Part shown: positions 43,511 to 52,985 of the stretch, one piece after another
How the letters are laid out: the number at the start of each line of letters is the position of its first letter
Position numbering within the stretch: position 1 is the stretch's first letter
Origin: Nonomuraea sp. MG754425
GTDB lineage: Bacteria; Actinomycetota; Actinomycetes; Streptosporangiales; Streptosporangiaceae
DNA length: 59,133 bases
Direction: 5' to 3'
Assembly: GCF_021699195.1 (NCBI RefSeq)
Contig: NZ_SSXE01000033.1
Location: 1-59,133 of the forward strand
Program-made: the position numbers and the translations under genes
Notes under the pieces: generated by a model
Seen by the model: only the letters and a program-made list of their open reading frames with translations
Told to the model about the DNA's origin: nothing
The model's database searches: none

Positions 43511-44731
43511 GTGCCATCCACCCTGCCTGACGGCGATCCCGTGCCCACCTCGGGCGAGCTGCCCGACAGCGCCCTGAGCGGCCTCGGCGAGCGCCCGTTC
43601 GGCTTCTACGTGCACGTGCCGTTCTGCGTGACCCGCTGCGGCTACTGCGACTTCAACACCTACACCGCCGCCGAGCTGGGGCCCGGCGCCTCCCATCGAG
43701 ACTACGCCGACACGGTGATCGAGGAGGTGCGCCTGGCGCGCCGCGTCCTGGGCGAGGCGAGCCTGCCGGTGCGGACGGTGTTCTTCGGCGGCGGCACGCC
43801 CACGCTGCTGCCGCCCGAGGACCTCGCCAGGATCCTGGCCGCGATCGACTCGGAGTTCGGCCTCGAACCAGGGGCCGAGGTCACCACGGAAGCCAACCCC
43901 GAGTCCGTTGACCCGTCCTACCTGGAGAAACTGCGCCACGGCGGCTTCAACCGGATCAGCTTCGGCATGCAGAGCGCCAGCGAGCACGTGCTGAGAGTGC
44001 TCGACCGGCGGCACACCCCCGGCCGGGCGGCGGCGGCCGTGCGGGAGGCCAGGCGGGCCGGGTTCGAGCACGTCAACCTCGACCTGATCTACAGCACGCC
44101 GGGGGAGAGCGACGACGACTGGCGGGCCTCGCTGGGCGCGGCGATCGAGGCCGGGCCCGACCACGTGTCGGCGTACTCGCTGATCGTCGAGGAGGGCACC
44201 AGGCTGGCGGCCCGGATCCGGCGCGGCGAACTGCCCATGCCCGACGACGACGTGGCCGCCGACCGCTACCTCATCGCCGACGAACTGCTGAGCGGGGCCG
44301 GCTTCCACTGGTACGAGGTGTCCAACTGGGCCCTCTCCGACGCGGCCCGCTGCCGGCACAACCTGCTCTACTGGACCGGCGGCGACTGGTGGGCGGCCGG
44401 CCCCGGCGCACACAGCCACGTCGGCGGCACCCGCTGGTGGAACGTCAAGCACCCCGCCGCCTACGCCCAGCGGCTGGCCGCCGGAGCCTCGCCCGCCCAC
44501 GCGCGCGAGGTGCTCGGCCCGGACGACCGCGACGCCGAGCGGCTGATGCTGGAGCTGCGGCTGATCACCGGCTACCCGCTGGCGGAGGTGGCGCCGGCCG
44601 CGCGCACGGCGGTGGCCGGCGCCCTGGCCCGCGGGCTGCTGGAGCCCGGCGCGTTCAGGGCGGGGCGGCTGGTGCTGACCCTCCAGGGGCGGCTGCTGGC
44701 CGACGCGCTCGTCCGCGACCTCCTGGTGTAG
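43511..44731 (+). CDS. hemW: Heme chaperone HemW (radical SAM)
   Basis: The start is GTG at 43511; 406 residues. Radical SAM motif CVTRCGYC follows YVHVPFC; then FFGGGTPTLL, the ISFGMQS motif, DLIYSTPGES, and the C-terminal YEVSNWAL and HNLLYWTGGDWWAAGPGAHS. HemW lacks the extra Cys of true HemN and acts as a heme chaperone for respiratory enzymes. It is the expected gene between lepA and hrcA. It ends 2 bp from the convergent DUF4870 gene. Confidence 0.93.
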   Translation: MPSTLPDGDPVPTSGELPDSALSGLGERPFGFYVHVPFCVTRCGYCDFNTYTAAELGPGASHRDYADTVIEEVRLARRVLGEASLPVRTVFFGGGTPTLLPPEDLARILAAIDSEFGLEPGAEVTTEANPESVDPSYLEKLRHGGFNRISFGMQSASEHVLRVLDRRHTPGRAAAAVREARRAGFEHVNLDLIYSTPGESDDDWRASLGAAIEAGPDHVSAYSLIVEEGTRLAARIRRGELPMPDDDVAADRYLIADELLSGAGFHWYEVSNWALSDAARCRHNLLYWTGGDWWAAGPGAHSHVGGTRWWNVKHPAAYAQRLAAGASPAHAREVLGPDDRDAERLMLELRLITGYPLAEVAPAARTAVAGALARGLLEPGAFRAGRLVLTLQGRLLADALVRDLLV

Positions 44732-44733
44732 TC

Positions 44734-45477
44734 CTAGGTGATCATCCGGATGGACATCGGGTAGCGGTACGGCTCGCCCTTGTTGGTCGCCATCGCCGCC
44801 TGGATGTGGAAGATCAGCGACAGGATCCAGATGATCGGCATCAGCACGACGCCGACGAAGACGACCACCAGGATGCCGGAGATCAGGTAGCCGATGAACA
44901 TCGTGATCTGGAAGTTGAGCGCCTCCGCCGCCTGGTCCCTGACGTAGGGGGACTCGTCCTTCTTCATCAGGTAGATGATCAGCGGGCCGACCCAGGAGAC
45001 GAGCAGGCCCAGCAGGTGCGACATCATCGCCATCGAGGTGTCGTCGGTGCCGGGACGGGGGCCGAAGCGGCCGGGGACGTACGGCTGGCCCGGCCCCTGG
45101 CCCTGGGCGTGGCCGGGCGGCGGGGCGTAGCCGCCGGGCGGCGGGTAACCGGGCCGGCCCTGACCCCCGGGCGGGCCGTAGCCGCCGGGCGGGGCATAAC
45201 CGGGGGGCGGCTGCCGGTCGAAGTTCGGCGCGGAACCGGGTTGCTGGCCGTACGGAATCTGCTGCCCGTAACCCCCTGACTGGCCGTAGCCCCCGGCCTG
45301 GCCGTAGGAAGGGCCCTGGGGGCCGTAGCCGGGCGACGAGCCGGGCTGGTGGCCGTAGCCGGGCCCGCCGGGCTCCGGTTGCTGCGGGCCGGAGCCGGCG
45401 GACGACGCGAGATCCTCCGCGGTCACTCTGCGTGTGGCGTCATCATCGGCCGGCTGATGGGGCGGATCCTGGCTCAT
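44734..45477 (-). CDS. DUF4870 membrane protein with a long Gly/Pro/Tyr-rich N-terminus
   Basis: The ATG at 45477 overlaps the DUF3097 stop (ATGA); 247 residues. Residues 20-135 are low-complexity Gly/Pro/Tyr/Gln repeats (YGQ, GYGPPGG and similar). The C-terminal DUF4870 domain (about 145-240) has three helices, SHLLGLLVSWVGPLIIYLMK, ALNFQITMFIGYLISGILVV and VVLMPIIWILSLIFHIQAAM. The family is of unknown function. The disordered front probably forms cytoplasmic contacts. Confidence 0.88.
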   Translation of the reverse strand: MSQDPPHQPADDDATRRVTAEDLASSAGSGPQQPEPGGPGYGHQPGSSPGYGPQGPSYGQAGGYGQSGGYGQQIPYGQQPGSAPNFDRQPPPGYAPPGGYGPPGGQGRPGYPPPGGYAPPPGHAQGQGPGQPYVPGRFGPRPGTDDTSMAMMSHLLGLLVSWVGPLIIYLMKKDESPYVRDQAAEALNFQITMFIGYLISGILVVVFVGVVLMPIIWILSLIFHIQAAMATNKGEPYRYPMSIRMIT

Positions 45478-46301
45478 GGCGCCTCCGTTACGAAGTCGAT
45501 CAGTTCTTCGACCCGGCCGAGCAGCTCCGGCTCCAGGTCCGTGTACGTCGAGACGGCCCCGAGAATCCGCCGCCACGCCTCCGCCGGCTCCATGCGCCAG
45601 CCGAGCGCGGCGATGACGCCTTCCTTCCACGGCACCCCGCGCGGGACGTCGGGCCAGGCGGGGATGCGCAGCACCGACGGCTTGACCGCCTGCCAGATGT
45701 CGACGTACGGATGCCCCACCACGAGCACGTCCGGCGAGGTGATCTCGTCGGCGATCCGGCTCTCCTTGGACCCGGGCACCAGGTGGTCGACCAGCACGCC
45801 CAGGCGGCGGCCCGGTTCGGGGCCGAACTCCGCCACGATGGCGGGCAGGTGGTCGACGCCCTCGAGGTACTCGACGACGACCCCTTCGACCCGCAGGTCA
45901 TGGCCCCAGATCCGCTCCACGAGGGCGGCGTCGTGGACGCCCTCCACGTAGATCCGGCTCTGCCTGGCCACCCTGGCCCGCAGCCCCTCCACGGCGATCG
46001 AGCCCGACGCGCTGCGTCTGGGCCCGGCCGGGGCCGCCGCGGGGCGTTCCAGGGTCACGGGCTTGCCGTCCAGCAGGAAGGCGGCGGGCGCGAGCGGGAA
46101 CAGGCGGCGCTTGCCGAACCGGTCTTCCAGGGTGACGGCCTCCTTGTCACAGGCCACCACCGCGCCGCAGAAGCCGCTGTCGGCGTCCTCCACGACGAGG
46201 TCCAGTTCGGCGGCCACTTTCGGGATCTTGCCCTTGCCCGGCCGCCGCCAATTTCCCGCCAGTACATCGCCCTCGTACACACGGGGACCGTAGCAAATCA
46301 C
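45474..46301 (-). CDS. DUF3097 protein
   Basis: The start is taken as GTG at 46301 (275 residues), close to the conserved YGPRVYEGDVLAGNWRRP; an ATG further upstream is possible. Conserved segments are VTLEDRFGKRRLFPLAPAAF, then ARQSRIYVEGVHDAALVERI with a Toprim-like acidic EGVHD, VEGVVVEYLEGVDHLPAIV, VLVDHLVPGSKESRIA and VVGHPYVDIWQAVKP. The C-terminus ELLGRVEELIDFVTEAP is typical. The family is actinobacterial and has no set function; a Toprim-like fold would suggest nucleic-acid work. Confidence 0.88.
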   Translation of the reverse strand: MICYGPRVYEGDVLAGNWRRPGKGKIPKVAAELDLVVEDADSGFCGAVVACDKEAVTLEDRFGKRRLFPLAPAAFLLDGKPVTLERPAAAPAGPRRSASGSIAVEGLRARVARQSRIYVEGVHDAALVERIWGHDLRVEGVVVEYLEGVDHLPAIVAEFGPEPGRRLGVLVDHLVPGSKESRIADEITSPDVLVVGHPYVDIWQAVKPSVLRIPAWPDVPRGVPWKEGVIAALGWRMEPAEAWRRILGAVSTYTDLEPELLGRVEELIDFVTEAP

Positions 46302-46606
46302 CCGCTGACCGCAAGGTGAGAGACCGGGACGGCGACCGTGCAGGTCACGGAGATCCACCACAATCCGGGCTTTACGTCTTTGAAGTTGATTCGTGGTGGA
46401 AATTGGGCTAAACGGCCGTATTGTCCGTACTGAGGTGGTGGAACGGGCCGGGAGGTTGACGTTGACCGTGGTGAGGACCCCGCGCGGACGGGGGATCGGA
46501 TGAATCGCCGGTCAGCCGGGCAAGTGTGTCACCGGCCGCGCTCGAGAGACCGGCGGCAGGATGGGGCACTCGGTGTTATCGCACCTTGTGGGCGAGAGCC
46601 GTACAC
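46302..46606. other. Intergenic region before the CIRCE element
   Basis: About 300 bp without a gene. It must hold promoters for DUF3097 (minus) and hrcA (plus). No clear -35/-10 pair, repeat or RNA was identified. Confidence 0.5.
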
Positions 46607-46633
46607 TTGGCACTCGGGAACACAGAGTGCTAG
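46607..46633 (+). promoter_or_regulatory. CIRCE element
   Basis: TTGGCACTC (46607-46615), nine bases, GAGTGCTAG (46625-46633) matches the CIRCE consensus TTAGCACTC-N9-GAGTGCTAA at 16 of 18 positions. It is the HrcA operator; placement before hrcA-dnaJ means autorepression relieved by heat shock. Confidence 0.92.
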
Positions 46634-46674
46634 ACACCACGTTCCTGATATTGACAGAGGCAGGAGGTGAGCAC

Positions 46675-47688
46675 GTGCTCGATGAGAGAAAGCTTGCGGT
46701 GCTCCGCGCCATTGTCGAAGACTACGTGTCCACCAACGAACCGGTGGGCTCCAAAGCGCTCGCCGAGCGCCACAACCTGAAGGTCTCCCCCGCGACGGTC
46801 AGGAACGACATGGCCGCGCTGGAGGAGGATGGCTACATCACCCAGCCGCACACCAGCGCGGGCCGCGTGCCGACAGACAAGGGCTATCGCCTGTTCGTCG
46901 ACCGGCTCTCCCAGGTCAAGCCGCTGTCGGGGGCCGAGCGCAGAGCGATCGAGACCTTCCTCGCCGGAGCGGTCGACCTCGACGACGTCGTCACCCGCAC
47001 GGTCCGGCTGCTCGCGCAGCTCACCCGGCAGGTGGCGGTCGTGCAGTACCCGACGCTGACCCGCTCCACCGTCCGGCACGTCGAACTCGTCCCGCTGAGC
47101 GACCGGCGGGTCATGCTCGTGCTGATCACCAACACCGGCCGGGTCGAGCAGCGCGTGGTGGAGCTGCCCGAGGTGGTGGAGGAATCCCGGGTCGCCCACC
47201 TGCGCGCCGTGCTCAACGCCTGCCTCGACGGCTGCGGCCTGAGCACGGTCCCCGAACTGGTCGCCGACCTGCCCGAGCGGCTGGCTCCCGAAGACCGGCC
47301 GACCGCGGCCACGATCCTGTCGGTGCTGCTGGAGACACTGGTCGAGCGGCACGACGAGAAGATCGTGTTCGCGGGCGCGGCCAACCTCGCGGGCGCCGAC
47401 TTCTCCGTGGGGCTGCGCGACGTGCTGGAGGCGCTGGAGGAGCAGGTCGTTCTCATGCGGTTGCTCGGCGAGACCTCCACAGACACCCCGTCCGCGCTCA
47501 CCGTGCGCATCGGCTCGGAAAACCCCTACCTGCGGGGGACATCCGTCGTCGCGACCGGATACGGTTCAGGCGACAACCAACTGGCTCGGCTCGGCGTGCT
47601 GGGCCCGACCAGGATGGACTATCCCGTGACAATGGGCGCCGTACGCGCGGTGGCACGCTACGTCAGCCAGATCCTGGCTGCATCATAA
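46675..47688 (+). CDS. hrcA: Heat-inducible transcription repressor HrcA
   Basis: The start is GTG at 46675, with the perfect Shine-Dalgarno AGGAGGTGA ending 4 bases before it; 337 residues. The N-terminal winged helix has [20 protein letters not shown] and [19 protein letters not shown], and the [14 protein letters not shown] segment is diagnostic. The C-terminal part includes the HrcA GAF-like domain with [11 protein letters not shown] and VRIGSENP. It represses chaperone genes at CIRCE. dnaJ follows after 11 bp. Confidence 0.96.
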   Translation: MLDERKLAVLRAIVEDYVSTNEPVGSKALAERHNLKVSPATVRNDMAALEEDGYITQPHTSAGRVPTDKGYRLFVDRLSQVKPLSGAERRAIETFLAGAVDLDDVVTRTVRLLAQLTRQVAVVQYPTLTRSTVRHVELVPLSDRRVMLVLITNTGRVEQRVVELPEVVEESRVAHLRAVLNACLDGCGLSTVPELVADLPERLAPEDRPTAATILSVLLETLVERHDEKIVFAGAANLAGADFSVGLRDVLEALEEQVVLMRLLGETSTDTPSALTVRIGSENPYLRGTSVVATGYGSGDNQLARLGVLGPTRMDYPVTMGAVRAVARYVSQILAAS

Positions 47689-47699
47689 GAGGTCGATAA

Positions 47700-48839
47700 G
47701 TGGCAAACAGCGACTACTACGCCACCCTCGGGGTGCGCCGTGACGCGAGTCAGGACGAGATCAAGAAGGCGTACCGCCGTCTCGCCCGTGAGCTGCACCC
47801 CGACGTGAACCCCGATCCTGAGACCCAAGAGCGGTTCAAGGAGATCACGCAGGCCTACGAGGTGCTGTCCGACCCCAACAAGCGCCAGATGTACGACCTG
47901 GGCGGCGACCCCTTCGGCGGCGCCGGAGCGGGCGCGGGGGCCGGCGGCTTCGGCGCGGGCTTCCCGTTCAGCGACATCATGGACGCCTTCTTCGGCAGCG
48001 CGACCGGCGCCAGGGGGCCGCGCTCGCGCGCCCGCCGGGGCCGCAACGCCACCATCCGGGTGGAGCTCGACCTGCGCGAGACGGCCTTCGGCACCACCCG
48101 CGAGCTGGTCGTCGACACGGCCGTGGTCTGCGAGGTGTGCGCCGGCGCCGGCACCGCGCCGGGCACCCACCCCGACACCTGTGACATGTGCAACGGCCGG
48201 GGCGAGATCTCCCAGGTCACCCGTTCCTTCCTGGGCCAGGTCATGACCTCGCGCCCGTGCCCGCAGTGCGGCGGCTTCGGCACGATCATCCGCCACCCCT
48301 GCCAGGAGTGCTCCGGCGACGGCCGGGTGCGCACCCGCCGCACCATCAAGGTCCGCATCCCCGCGGGCGTCGAGGACGGCACCCACATCCAGCTCGCAGG
48401 GGAGGGCGAGGTGGGTCCCGGCGGCGGCCCGCCCGGAGACCTCTTCCTGGAGATCGTCGAGCGCAACCACGAGATCTTCGAACGGCGCGGTGACGACCTC
48501 CACTGCACCGTCCAGCTCCCGATGACGGCCGCCGCGCTCGGCACCATCCTCGCCGTGGAGACCCTCGATGGCACGGAAGAGGTGGACGTCCGCCCCGGCA
48601 CCCAGTCCGGCCAGGTCATCACCATGTACGGCCGCGGCGTGCAGCGGCTCAACGAGTCCGGCAGGGGCGACCTGCTGATCCACGTCAACGTCGAGACCCC
48701 GAGCCGCCTCGACACCGCGCAGGAGGACCTGCTGCGCGAGCTGGCCAAGCAGCGGGGCGAGGAGCGTCCCCCCGGCAAGTTCGCGCCGGGGCAGCAGGGT
48801 TTCTTCTCCAGGCTGCGCGACGCCTTCAACGGCCGGTGA
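47700..48839 (+). CDS. dnaJ: Chaperone DnaJ
   Basis: The start is GTG at 47700; 379 residues. J domain (1-70) with [20 protein letters not shown] and the HPD motif; a Gly/Phe-rich linker; a zinc-finger region with four C-x-x-C-x-G-type repeats ([34 protein letters not shown]); then the two substrate-binding beta domains. It is a complete type I DnaJ and co-chaperone of DnaK. It is in an operon with hrcA and rsmE; the rsmE start overlaps its stop. Confidence 0.96.
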   Translation: MANSDYYATLGVRRDASQDEIKKAYRRLARELHPDVNPDPETQERFKEITQAYEVLSDPNKRQMYDLGGDPFGGAGAGAGAGGFGAGFPFSDIMDAFFGSATGARGPRSRARRGRNATIRVELDLRETAFGTTRELVVDTAVVCEVCAGAGTAPGTHPDTCDMCNGRGEISQVTRSFLGQVMTSRPCPQCGGFGTIIRHPCQECSGDGRVRTRRTIKVRIPAGVEDGTHIQLAGEGEVGPGGGPPGDLFLEIVERNHEIFERRGDDLHCTVQLPMTAAALGTILAVETLDGTEEVDVRPGTQSGQVITMYGRGVQRLNESGRGDLLIHVNVETPSRLDTAQEDLLRELAKQRGEERPPGKFAPGQQGFFSRLRDAFNGR

Positions 48840-49567
48840 CCGCTCCGGTCTTCCTCGCCGAGACCGAGCACCTCGACGGGCCCGAGCTGACGCTCGGCGG
48901 GCCCGAAGGACGGCACGCGGCCTCCGTACGCCGCCTGCGGGCCGGTGAGCGGGTCGATCTGACCGACGGCGCGGGCGCGGTCGCCGAGTGCGTCGTCCGT
49001 GAGGCGCTGAAGGACGCGCTCCGGCTCGACGTGCTGCGCCGCTACGACGTCGAACGCCCCACGCCCCGGATCGTCGTCGTCCAGGGGCTGCCCAAGGGCG
49101 ACCGGGGCGAGCTGGCGGTCGAGATGATGACCGAGGCCGGCGTGGACGTGATCGTCCCCTGGGCCGCGGCCCGCAGCATCACGCAGTGGAAGGGCGACAA
49201 GGTCGCCAAGGCGCTGGGCCGGTGGCGTTCCACCGCCCGCGAGGCGGGCAAGCAGGCCCGCCGCTTCCATCTGCCCGAGGTGGCGGACCTCGCCTCCACC
49301 AGGCAGGTCGAACGTCTGCTGGCGGGAGCCGCGCGGGCGCTGGTGCTGCACGAGGAGGCGGCCGAGCCGCTGTCCGGCGTGCCGCTGCCCGCCGGGGGCG
49401 ACATCGTGCTGGTCGTGGGGCCGGAAGGGGGCGTCTCGGAGGAGGAGCTGGCCGCCTTCGGCGCCGCCGGGGCGGCTCCCACGCTGCTCGGGCCGACGGT
49501 CCTGCGCACCTCCACCGCCGGGGTGGCGGCGGCGGCCGTGCTGCTCAGCCGTACGGGACGCTGGTGA
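48836..49567 (+). CDS. rsmE: 16S rRNA m3U1498 methyltransferase
   Basis: The start is GTG at 48836, overlapping dnaJ by 4 bp; 243 residues. The N-terminal PUA-like domain ([41 protein letters not shown]) precedes the SPOUT knot, with [32 protein letters not shown] and the SAM-binding knot [16 protein letters not shown]. It methylates U1498 in the decoding region. It ends the heat-shock operon and is 4 bp from the convergent anti-sigma-like gene. Confidence 0.93.
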   Translation: MTAPVFLAETEHLDGPELTLGGPEGRHAASVRRLRAGERVDLTDGAGAVAECVVREALKDALRLDVLRRYDVERPTPRIVVVQGLPKGDRGELAVEMMTEAGVDVIVPWAAARSITQWKGDKVAKALGRWRSTAREAGKQARRFHLPEVADLASTRQVERLLAGAARALVLHEEAAEPLSGVPLPAGGDIVLVVGPEGGVSEEELAAFGAAGAAPTLLGPTVLRTSTAGVAAAAVLLSRTGRW

Positions 49568-49571
49568 GCCG

Positions 49572-50231
49572 CTAGGGCGTCGTCTGGGAGTCGTCCAGCA
49601 GCGGCGGGCTGGCCGCTTCCGTGGGGGTCTCCGTCATCTCGTCGGGCGGCGGGCACTCCTCGGGCGGGCACACCGAGGGCTGCCCCGCCGTCTCCTCCAC
49701 GGTCGGCGTGGGCGTCGGCGTCGGGGAGAGCGTGGGGCAGTCGTCGGGCGGCGTGGTCTGCTCGGTGACGGACGTGGGACAGTCGGCCGGGGTGGGTGTG
49801 GGCGACGGCGACGGCCTGCTGGTCGAATCGGACTTCGGCGACGTCTTGGGCGACGGCGGGGCCGAGGTGTCGGGGACCACGACGACCGGCTGCGACTGCT
49901 CGGGGGCCGGGTCCTTCGACGGCTGCTGGTGGGAACGGCTCGTGGACGAGTTGGACGGGACCTCGGTGGACTCGTTGCGCTGGTACTGGACCGGCTCCCG
50001 GTCGATGATCTGGGAACGCAGCTCGGGCACGGCCATCACGATCGCACCCGCCACCAGGACGGCGCTGGCGGCTGCCGCGCCCACCCGCCACCAGAACAGG
50101 TTGCGAACGCCGCGCCGCGAGATGCGGGCGCGGATGATCTCCAGTCCTTCCGGCGAGGGCACGACCGCGTCCGCCTCCGCGCGGAGCGCACGACGCAGCA
50201 GGTCGCCGTGCTCGTCGGGGGGCTGGGTCAT
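49572..50231 (-). CDS. Membrane protein with Pro/Thr/Ser-rich extracellular tail, probable anti-sigma factor
   Basis: The ATG at 50231 overlaps the sigma factor stop (ATGA); 219 residues. Residues 1-45 are cytoplasmic and charged, one membrane helix lies at about 47-68 (RVGAAAASAVLVAGAIVMAV), and the rest (150 residues) is a Pro/Thr/Ser-rich, low-complexity outer tail with Cys in DCP and ECPPP segments. It has no classical zinc-binding anti-sigma motif. By position it probably restrains the sigma factor; this is inference. Confidence 0.75.
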   Translation of the reverse strand: MTQPPDEHGDLLRRALRAEADAVVPSPEGLEIIRARISRRGVRNLFWWRVGAAAASAVLVAGAIVMAVPELRSQIIDREPVQYQRNESTEVPSNSSTSRSHQQPSKDPAPEQSQPVVVVPDTSAPPSPKTSPKSDSTSRPSPSPTPTPADCPTSVTEQTTPPDDCPTLSPTPTPTPTVEETAGQPSVCPPEECPPPDEMTETPTEAASPPLLDDSQTTP

Positions 50232-50851
50232 GACATCTTCTCCAGGACCGATCGCAATGCGGCCATGCCTCGTGCGGTGTGGCTCTTGACCGCGCCCTTG
50301 CTGATGCCCATGGCGTGGGCGATCTCAGCTTCGGACAAGTCACCGTAGTAGCGTAGAACCAGGGCTTCTCTCTGTCGGGTCGGCAGGGCGCGTAACGCCT
50401 CGATGACGGCGGAGCGTTCCAGCTCGCCGATCGCGCCGTTCTCGGCGCTCGGGGCGTCCGGCAGGCCCTTGGGGGCGTACTTCTCGACTACCGCGCGGTG
50501 ACGCAGCACTGACCGGGATCTGTTGACGACAGACTGACGCAGGTAGGCGAGTGCTTTGTCGGGGTCGCGCAGCCTACGCCAGGCACCATGGATGGCGACG
50601 AACGCATCCTGCACGACTTCCTCGGCTGTTGCGATGTCGCGCACCAGCAACACGGCGAGACGCACCAATGACCGGAAGTGCGCGCTGTACAGCGCCGTCA
50701 CGGCCATGTCGGCATCCCACCCGACCGGCACCGCCCCCATCGACCTGTCGGCCAGAAGGGTTTCGGTGGTCACATCAGTGGGACGCGCGGCCTTCCCAGA
50801 GGGTTTACGCTCTTCCGGTTCTGGAGGTTTCCCCGGTTCGTTAGGGTGCAT
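50228..50851 (-). CDS. ECF/SigE-family RNA polymerase sigma factor
   Basis: The start is ATG at 50851 (207 residues); a GTG at 50923 is a possible longer start. After a charged N-terminus come sigma2 (about 48-110: ALYSAHFRSLVRLAVLLVRD, ATAEEVVQDAFVAIHGAW) and sigma4 (about 142-200: ALRALPTRQREALVLRYYGD, then AEIAHAMGISKGAVKSHTARG). It is of the SigE-like ECF type found in actinobacteria. It is translated with the membrane protein downstream. Target promoters are unknown. Confidence 0.9.
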   Translation of the reverse strand: MHPNEPGKPPEPEERKPSGKAARPTDVTTETLLADRSMGAVPVGWDADMAVTALYSAHFRSLVRLAVLLVRDIATAEEVVQDAFVAIHGAWRRLRDPDKALAYLRQSVVNRSRSVLRHRAVVEKYAPKGLPDAPSAENGAIGELERSAVIEALRALPTRQREALVLRYYGDLSEAEIAHAMGISKGAVKSHTARGMAALRSVLEKMS

Positions 50852-51005
50852 TACCCAGTCGTGTCCTCGCCAGGTGGCGCTCGCCCGACCCTGAATCGTG
50901 TTTTTCCCTGAAGTGTCGCACACTCACCCTAACCGTGTGGATCTTCCTGCGCACGACACAGGGGATTACCGATTCGCAACGGACTTGCCTACGGCAGCGG
51001 GTCTG

Positions 51006-51011
51006 TAGGGT
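51006..51011 (+). promoter_or_regulatory. -10 element of the HIT gene, leaderless type
   Basis: TAGGGT (51006-51011) lies 6 bases before the GTG at 51018, and no Shine-Dalgarno is present. TTGCCT (50985-50990) could be a -35 at 15-bp spacing. A transcript beginning at or next to the start codon is likely. Confidence 0.5.
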
Positions 51012-51017
51012 GATCGG

Positions 51018-51362
51018 GTGAGCGATTGTCTCTTCTGCAAAATCGTCGCCAAGGAGATTCCCGCCGAGATCGTTTATGAAACCGGCCGGGCCCTGGCGTT
51101 CCGTGACGTCAACCCACAGGCGCCCACGCACGTGCTGGTCGTCCCCAAGGCGCACCACGCCGACGCGGCGGCGCTCGCCCGCGCCGACGACGGTCTCGCC
51201 GACGAGGTGCTGAAGGCCGCCCACGAGGTGGCCGTGCGCGAGGGGGTCACCGAGGGCGGTTACCGGATCGTCTTCAACACCGGCGCGGGCGCCGGTCAGA
51301 CCGTCTTCCACGTGCACGCGCACGTCCTCGGCGGGCGCGCGCTGACCTGGCCTCCCGGCTAG
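51018..51362 (+). CDS. HIT-family nucleotide hydrolase
   Basis: The start is GTG at 51018; 114 residues. CLFCKIVAKEIPAEIVYE at the N-terminus and the histidine triad FHVHAHVLGGR at the C-terminus are complete. It is of the HINT/PKCI type, which hydrolyses adenosine phosphoramidates. It is in the conserved position before phoH and ybeY. Confidence 0.95.
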   Translation: MSDCLFCKIVAKEIPAEIVYETGRALAFRDVNPQAPTHVLVVPKAHHADAAALARADDGLADEVLKAAHEVAVREGVTEGGYRIVFNTGAGAGQTVFHVHAHVLGGRALTWPPG

Positions 51363-51441
51363 GCCCGACGCGGGGGATATTGGCGAGAGCAATCGGGCTG
51401 CTCCCGGATACGATGGGCGGAGAAGAACTCCGAAAGAGACC

Positions 51442-51469
51442 GGGAGGCATCAGGCCGCTGGCCTGCCCA
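51442..51469 (+). promoter_or_regulatory. Shine-Dalgarno with a hairpin between it and the phoH start
   Basis: GGGAGG (51442-51447) lies 21 bases before the ATG at 51469, too far for normal use. CAGGCC-GCT-GGCCTG (51451-51465) folds into a 6-bp hairpin between them. With the stem looped out, 6 bases remain, an optimal spacing. A CTG at 51463 is an in-frame alternative start. Confidence 0.55.
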
Positions 51470-52512
51470 TGTCTGAACTACACGAATCCCGACGTACAGC
51501 ACCGCCCTCGAAGACCCAAGCGAAGGTGCTGATACCGGACGAATACCCGATGGTCAGCCTCCTGGGCTCCCGAGACGAGCTGCTACGCGTCATCGAGGGT
51601 GCCTTCAGGGCCGACATCCACGTGCGCGGCAACGAGATCACCGTCACCGGCAGCCCCGACGAGAGCGGCACCGTGGTGCGGCTGTTCGAGGAGCTCGTCG
51701 AGGTCCTGCGCAGCGGCGGCGAGCTCACCCCCGACGCGGTCGAGCGCAGCATCGCGATGTTGCGCATGACCTCCGACCGCCCCGCCGAGGTGCTCTCGCT
51801 CGACATCCTGTCCTCGCGGGGCCGGACGATCCGGCCGAAGACCGTCAACCAGAAGCGCTACGTCGACGCGATCGACAAGCACACGGTCGTCTTCGGCATC
51901 GGGCCGGCGGGCACCGGCAAGACGTACCTCGCGATGGCCAAGGCCGTGCGCGCGCTGCAGGAGAAGCGGGTCAACCGGATCATCCTGACCCGCCCGGCGG
52001 TCGAGGCCGGCGAGCGGCTCGGCTTCCTGCCCGGCACGCTCTACGAGAAGATCGACCCCTACCTCCGCCCCCTCTACGACGCGCTGCACGACATGGTCGA
52101 CCCCGACTCGATCCCCAAGCTCATGGCGGCGGGCACGATCGAGGTCGCGCCGCTGGCCTACATGCGCGGCCGTACGCTCAACGACGCCTTCATCATCCTC
52201 GACGAGGCCCAGAACTCCTCGGCCGAGCAGATGAAGATGTTCCTCACCCGGCTCGGCTTCAACTCCAAGATCGTGGTGACCGGCGACGTCACGCAGGTCG
52301 ACCTGCCGGCCGGCACGGTCAGCGGGCTGAGGGTGGTGCAGGAGATCCTCGAAGGCATCCCCGACATCCACTTCTCCCGCCTGACCAGCTCCGACGTCGT
52401 ACGCCACAAGCTGGTCAGCGAGATCGTCGACGCCTACGGCCGCTACGACGCCACGCAGCAGGCGGCGCAGGAGCCGAAGTCCATCCAGCACCGGGGGAAG
52501 CGTCGCCCATGA
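51469..52512 (+). CDS. PhoH-like ATPase
   Basis: The 347-residue protein has a short N-terminal domain, then the PhoH core: [15 protein letters not shown] (Walker A), [36 protein letters not shown] (Walker B), and [12 protein letters not shown]. PhoH-like proteins are ATP-dependent RNA-binding enzymes; the partner YbeY is encoded directly after it and the two act together in rRNA metabolism. The start overlap and hairpin are discussed separately. Confidence 0.93.
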   Translation: MSELHESRRTAPPSKTQAKVLIPDEYPMVSLLGSRDELLRVIEGAFRADIHVRGNEITVTGSPDESGTVVRLFEELVEVLRSGGELTPDAVERSIAMLRMTSDRPAEVLSLDILSSRGRTIRPKTVNQKRYVDAIDKHTVVFGIGPAGTGKTYLAMAKAVRALQEKRVNRIILTRPAVEAGERLGFLPGTLYEKIDPYLRPLYDALHDMVDPDSIPKLMAAGTIEVAPLAYMRGRTLNDAFIILDEAQNSSAEQMKMFLTRLGFNSKIVVTGDVTQVDLPAGTVSGLRVVQEILEGIPDIHFSRLTSSDVVRHKLVSEIVDAYGRYDATQQAAQEPKSIQHRGKRRP

Positions 52513-52985
52513 GCATCGAGATCAACAACGAGTCCGGCGTGGGCGTCGACGAGGAGAGCGTCGCCGCCCTGGCCGCTCACGTGCTCGGCGAGCTGGGCAT
52601 CAACCCGCTCGCCGAGTTGTCCATCGTGGTGGTCGACGAGGACGCCATGGCCGAGCTGCACGAGAAGTGGATGGGCGAGCCGGGTCCGACCGACGTGCTG
52701 GCCTTCCCGATGGACGAGCTGCGCCCCGGCGGCGGTGCGCGCGGCGACTCCGACGGGCCCGCCGACCCGGCGCTGCTCGGCGACGTCGTGCTCTGCCCGC
52801 AGGTCGCGGCCAGGCAGGCGGAGGAGGCCGGGCACAGCACGGCCGACGAGCTCGAGCTGCTGTGCACCCACGGAATCCTGCACCTGCTCGGCTACGATCA
52901 CGCCGAGCCGGAGGAGCACAAGGAGATGTTCGGACTGCAGTCCCGGCTCCTCGAGTCGTGGCAGGAGGTGCGCAACCCGCGGTGA
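52509..52985 (+). CDS. ybeY: Endoribonuclease YbeY
   Basis: The ATG overlaps the phoH stop (ATGA); 158 residues. The diagnostic zinc site is [17 protein letters not shown], with [13 protein letters not shown] upstream. YbeY matures the 3' end of 16S rRNA and takes part in ribosome quality control. Translation is coupled to phoH and to the CNNM gene. Confidence 0.95.
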   Translation: MSIEINNESGVGVDEESVAALAAHVLGELGINPLAELSIVVVDEDAMAELHEKWMGEPGPTDVLAFPMDELRPGGGARGDSDGPADPALLGDVVLCPQVAARQAEEAGHSTADELELLCTHGILHLLGYDHAEPEEHKEMFGLQSRLLESWQEVRNPR

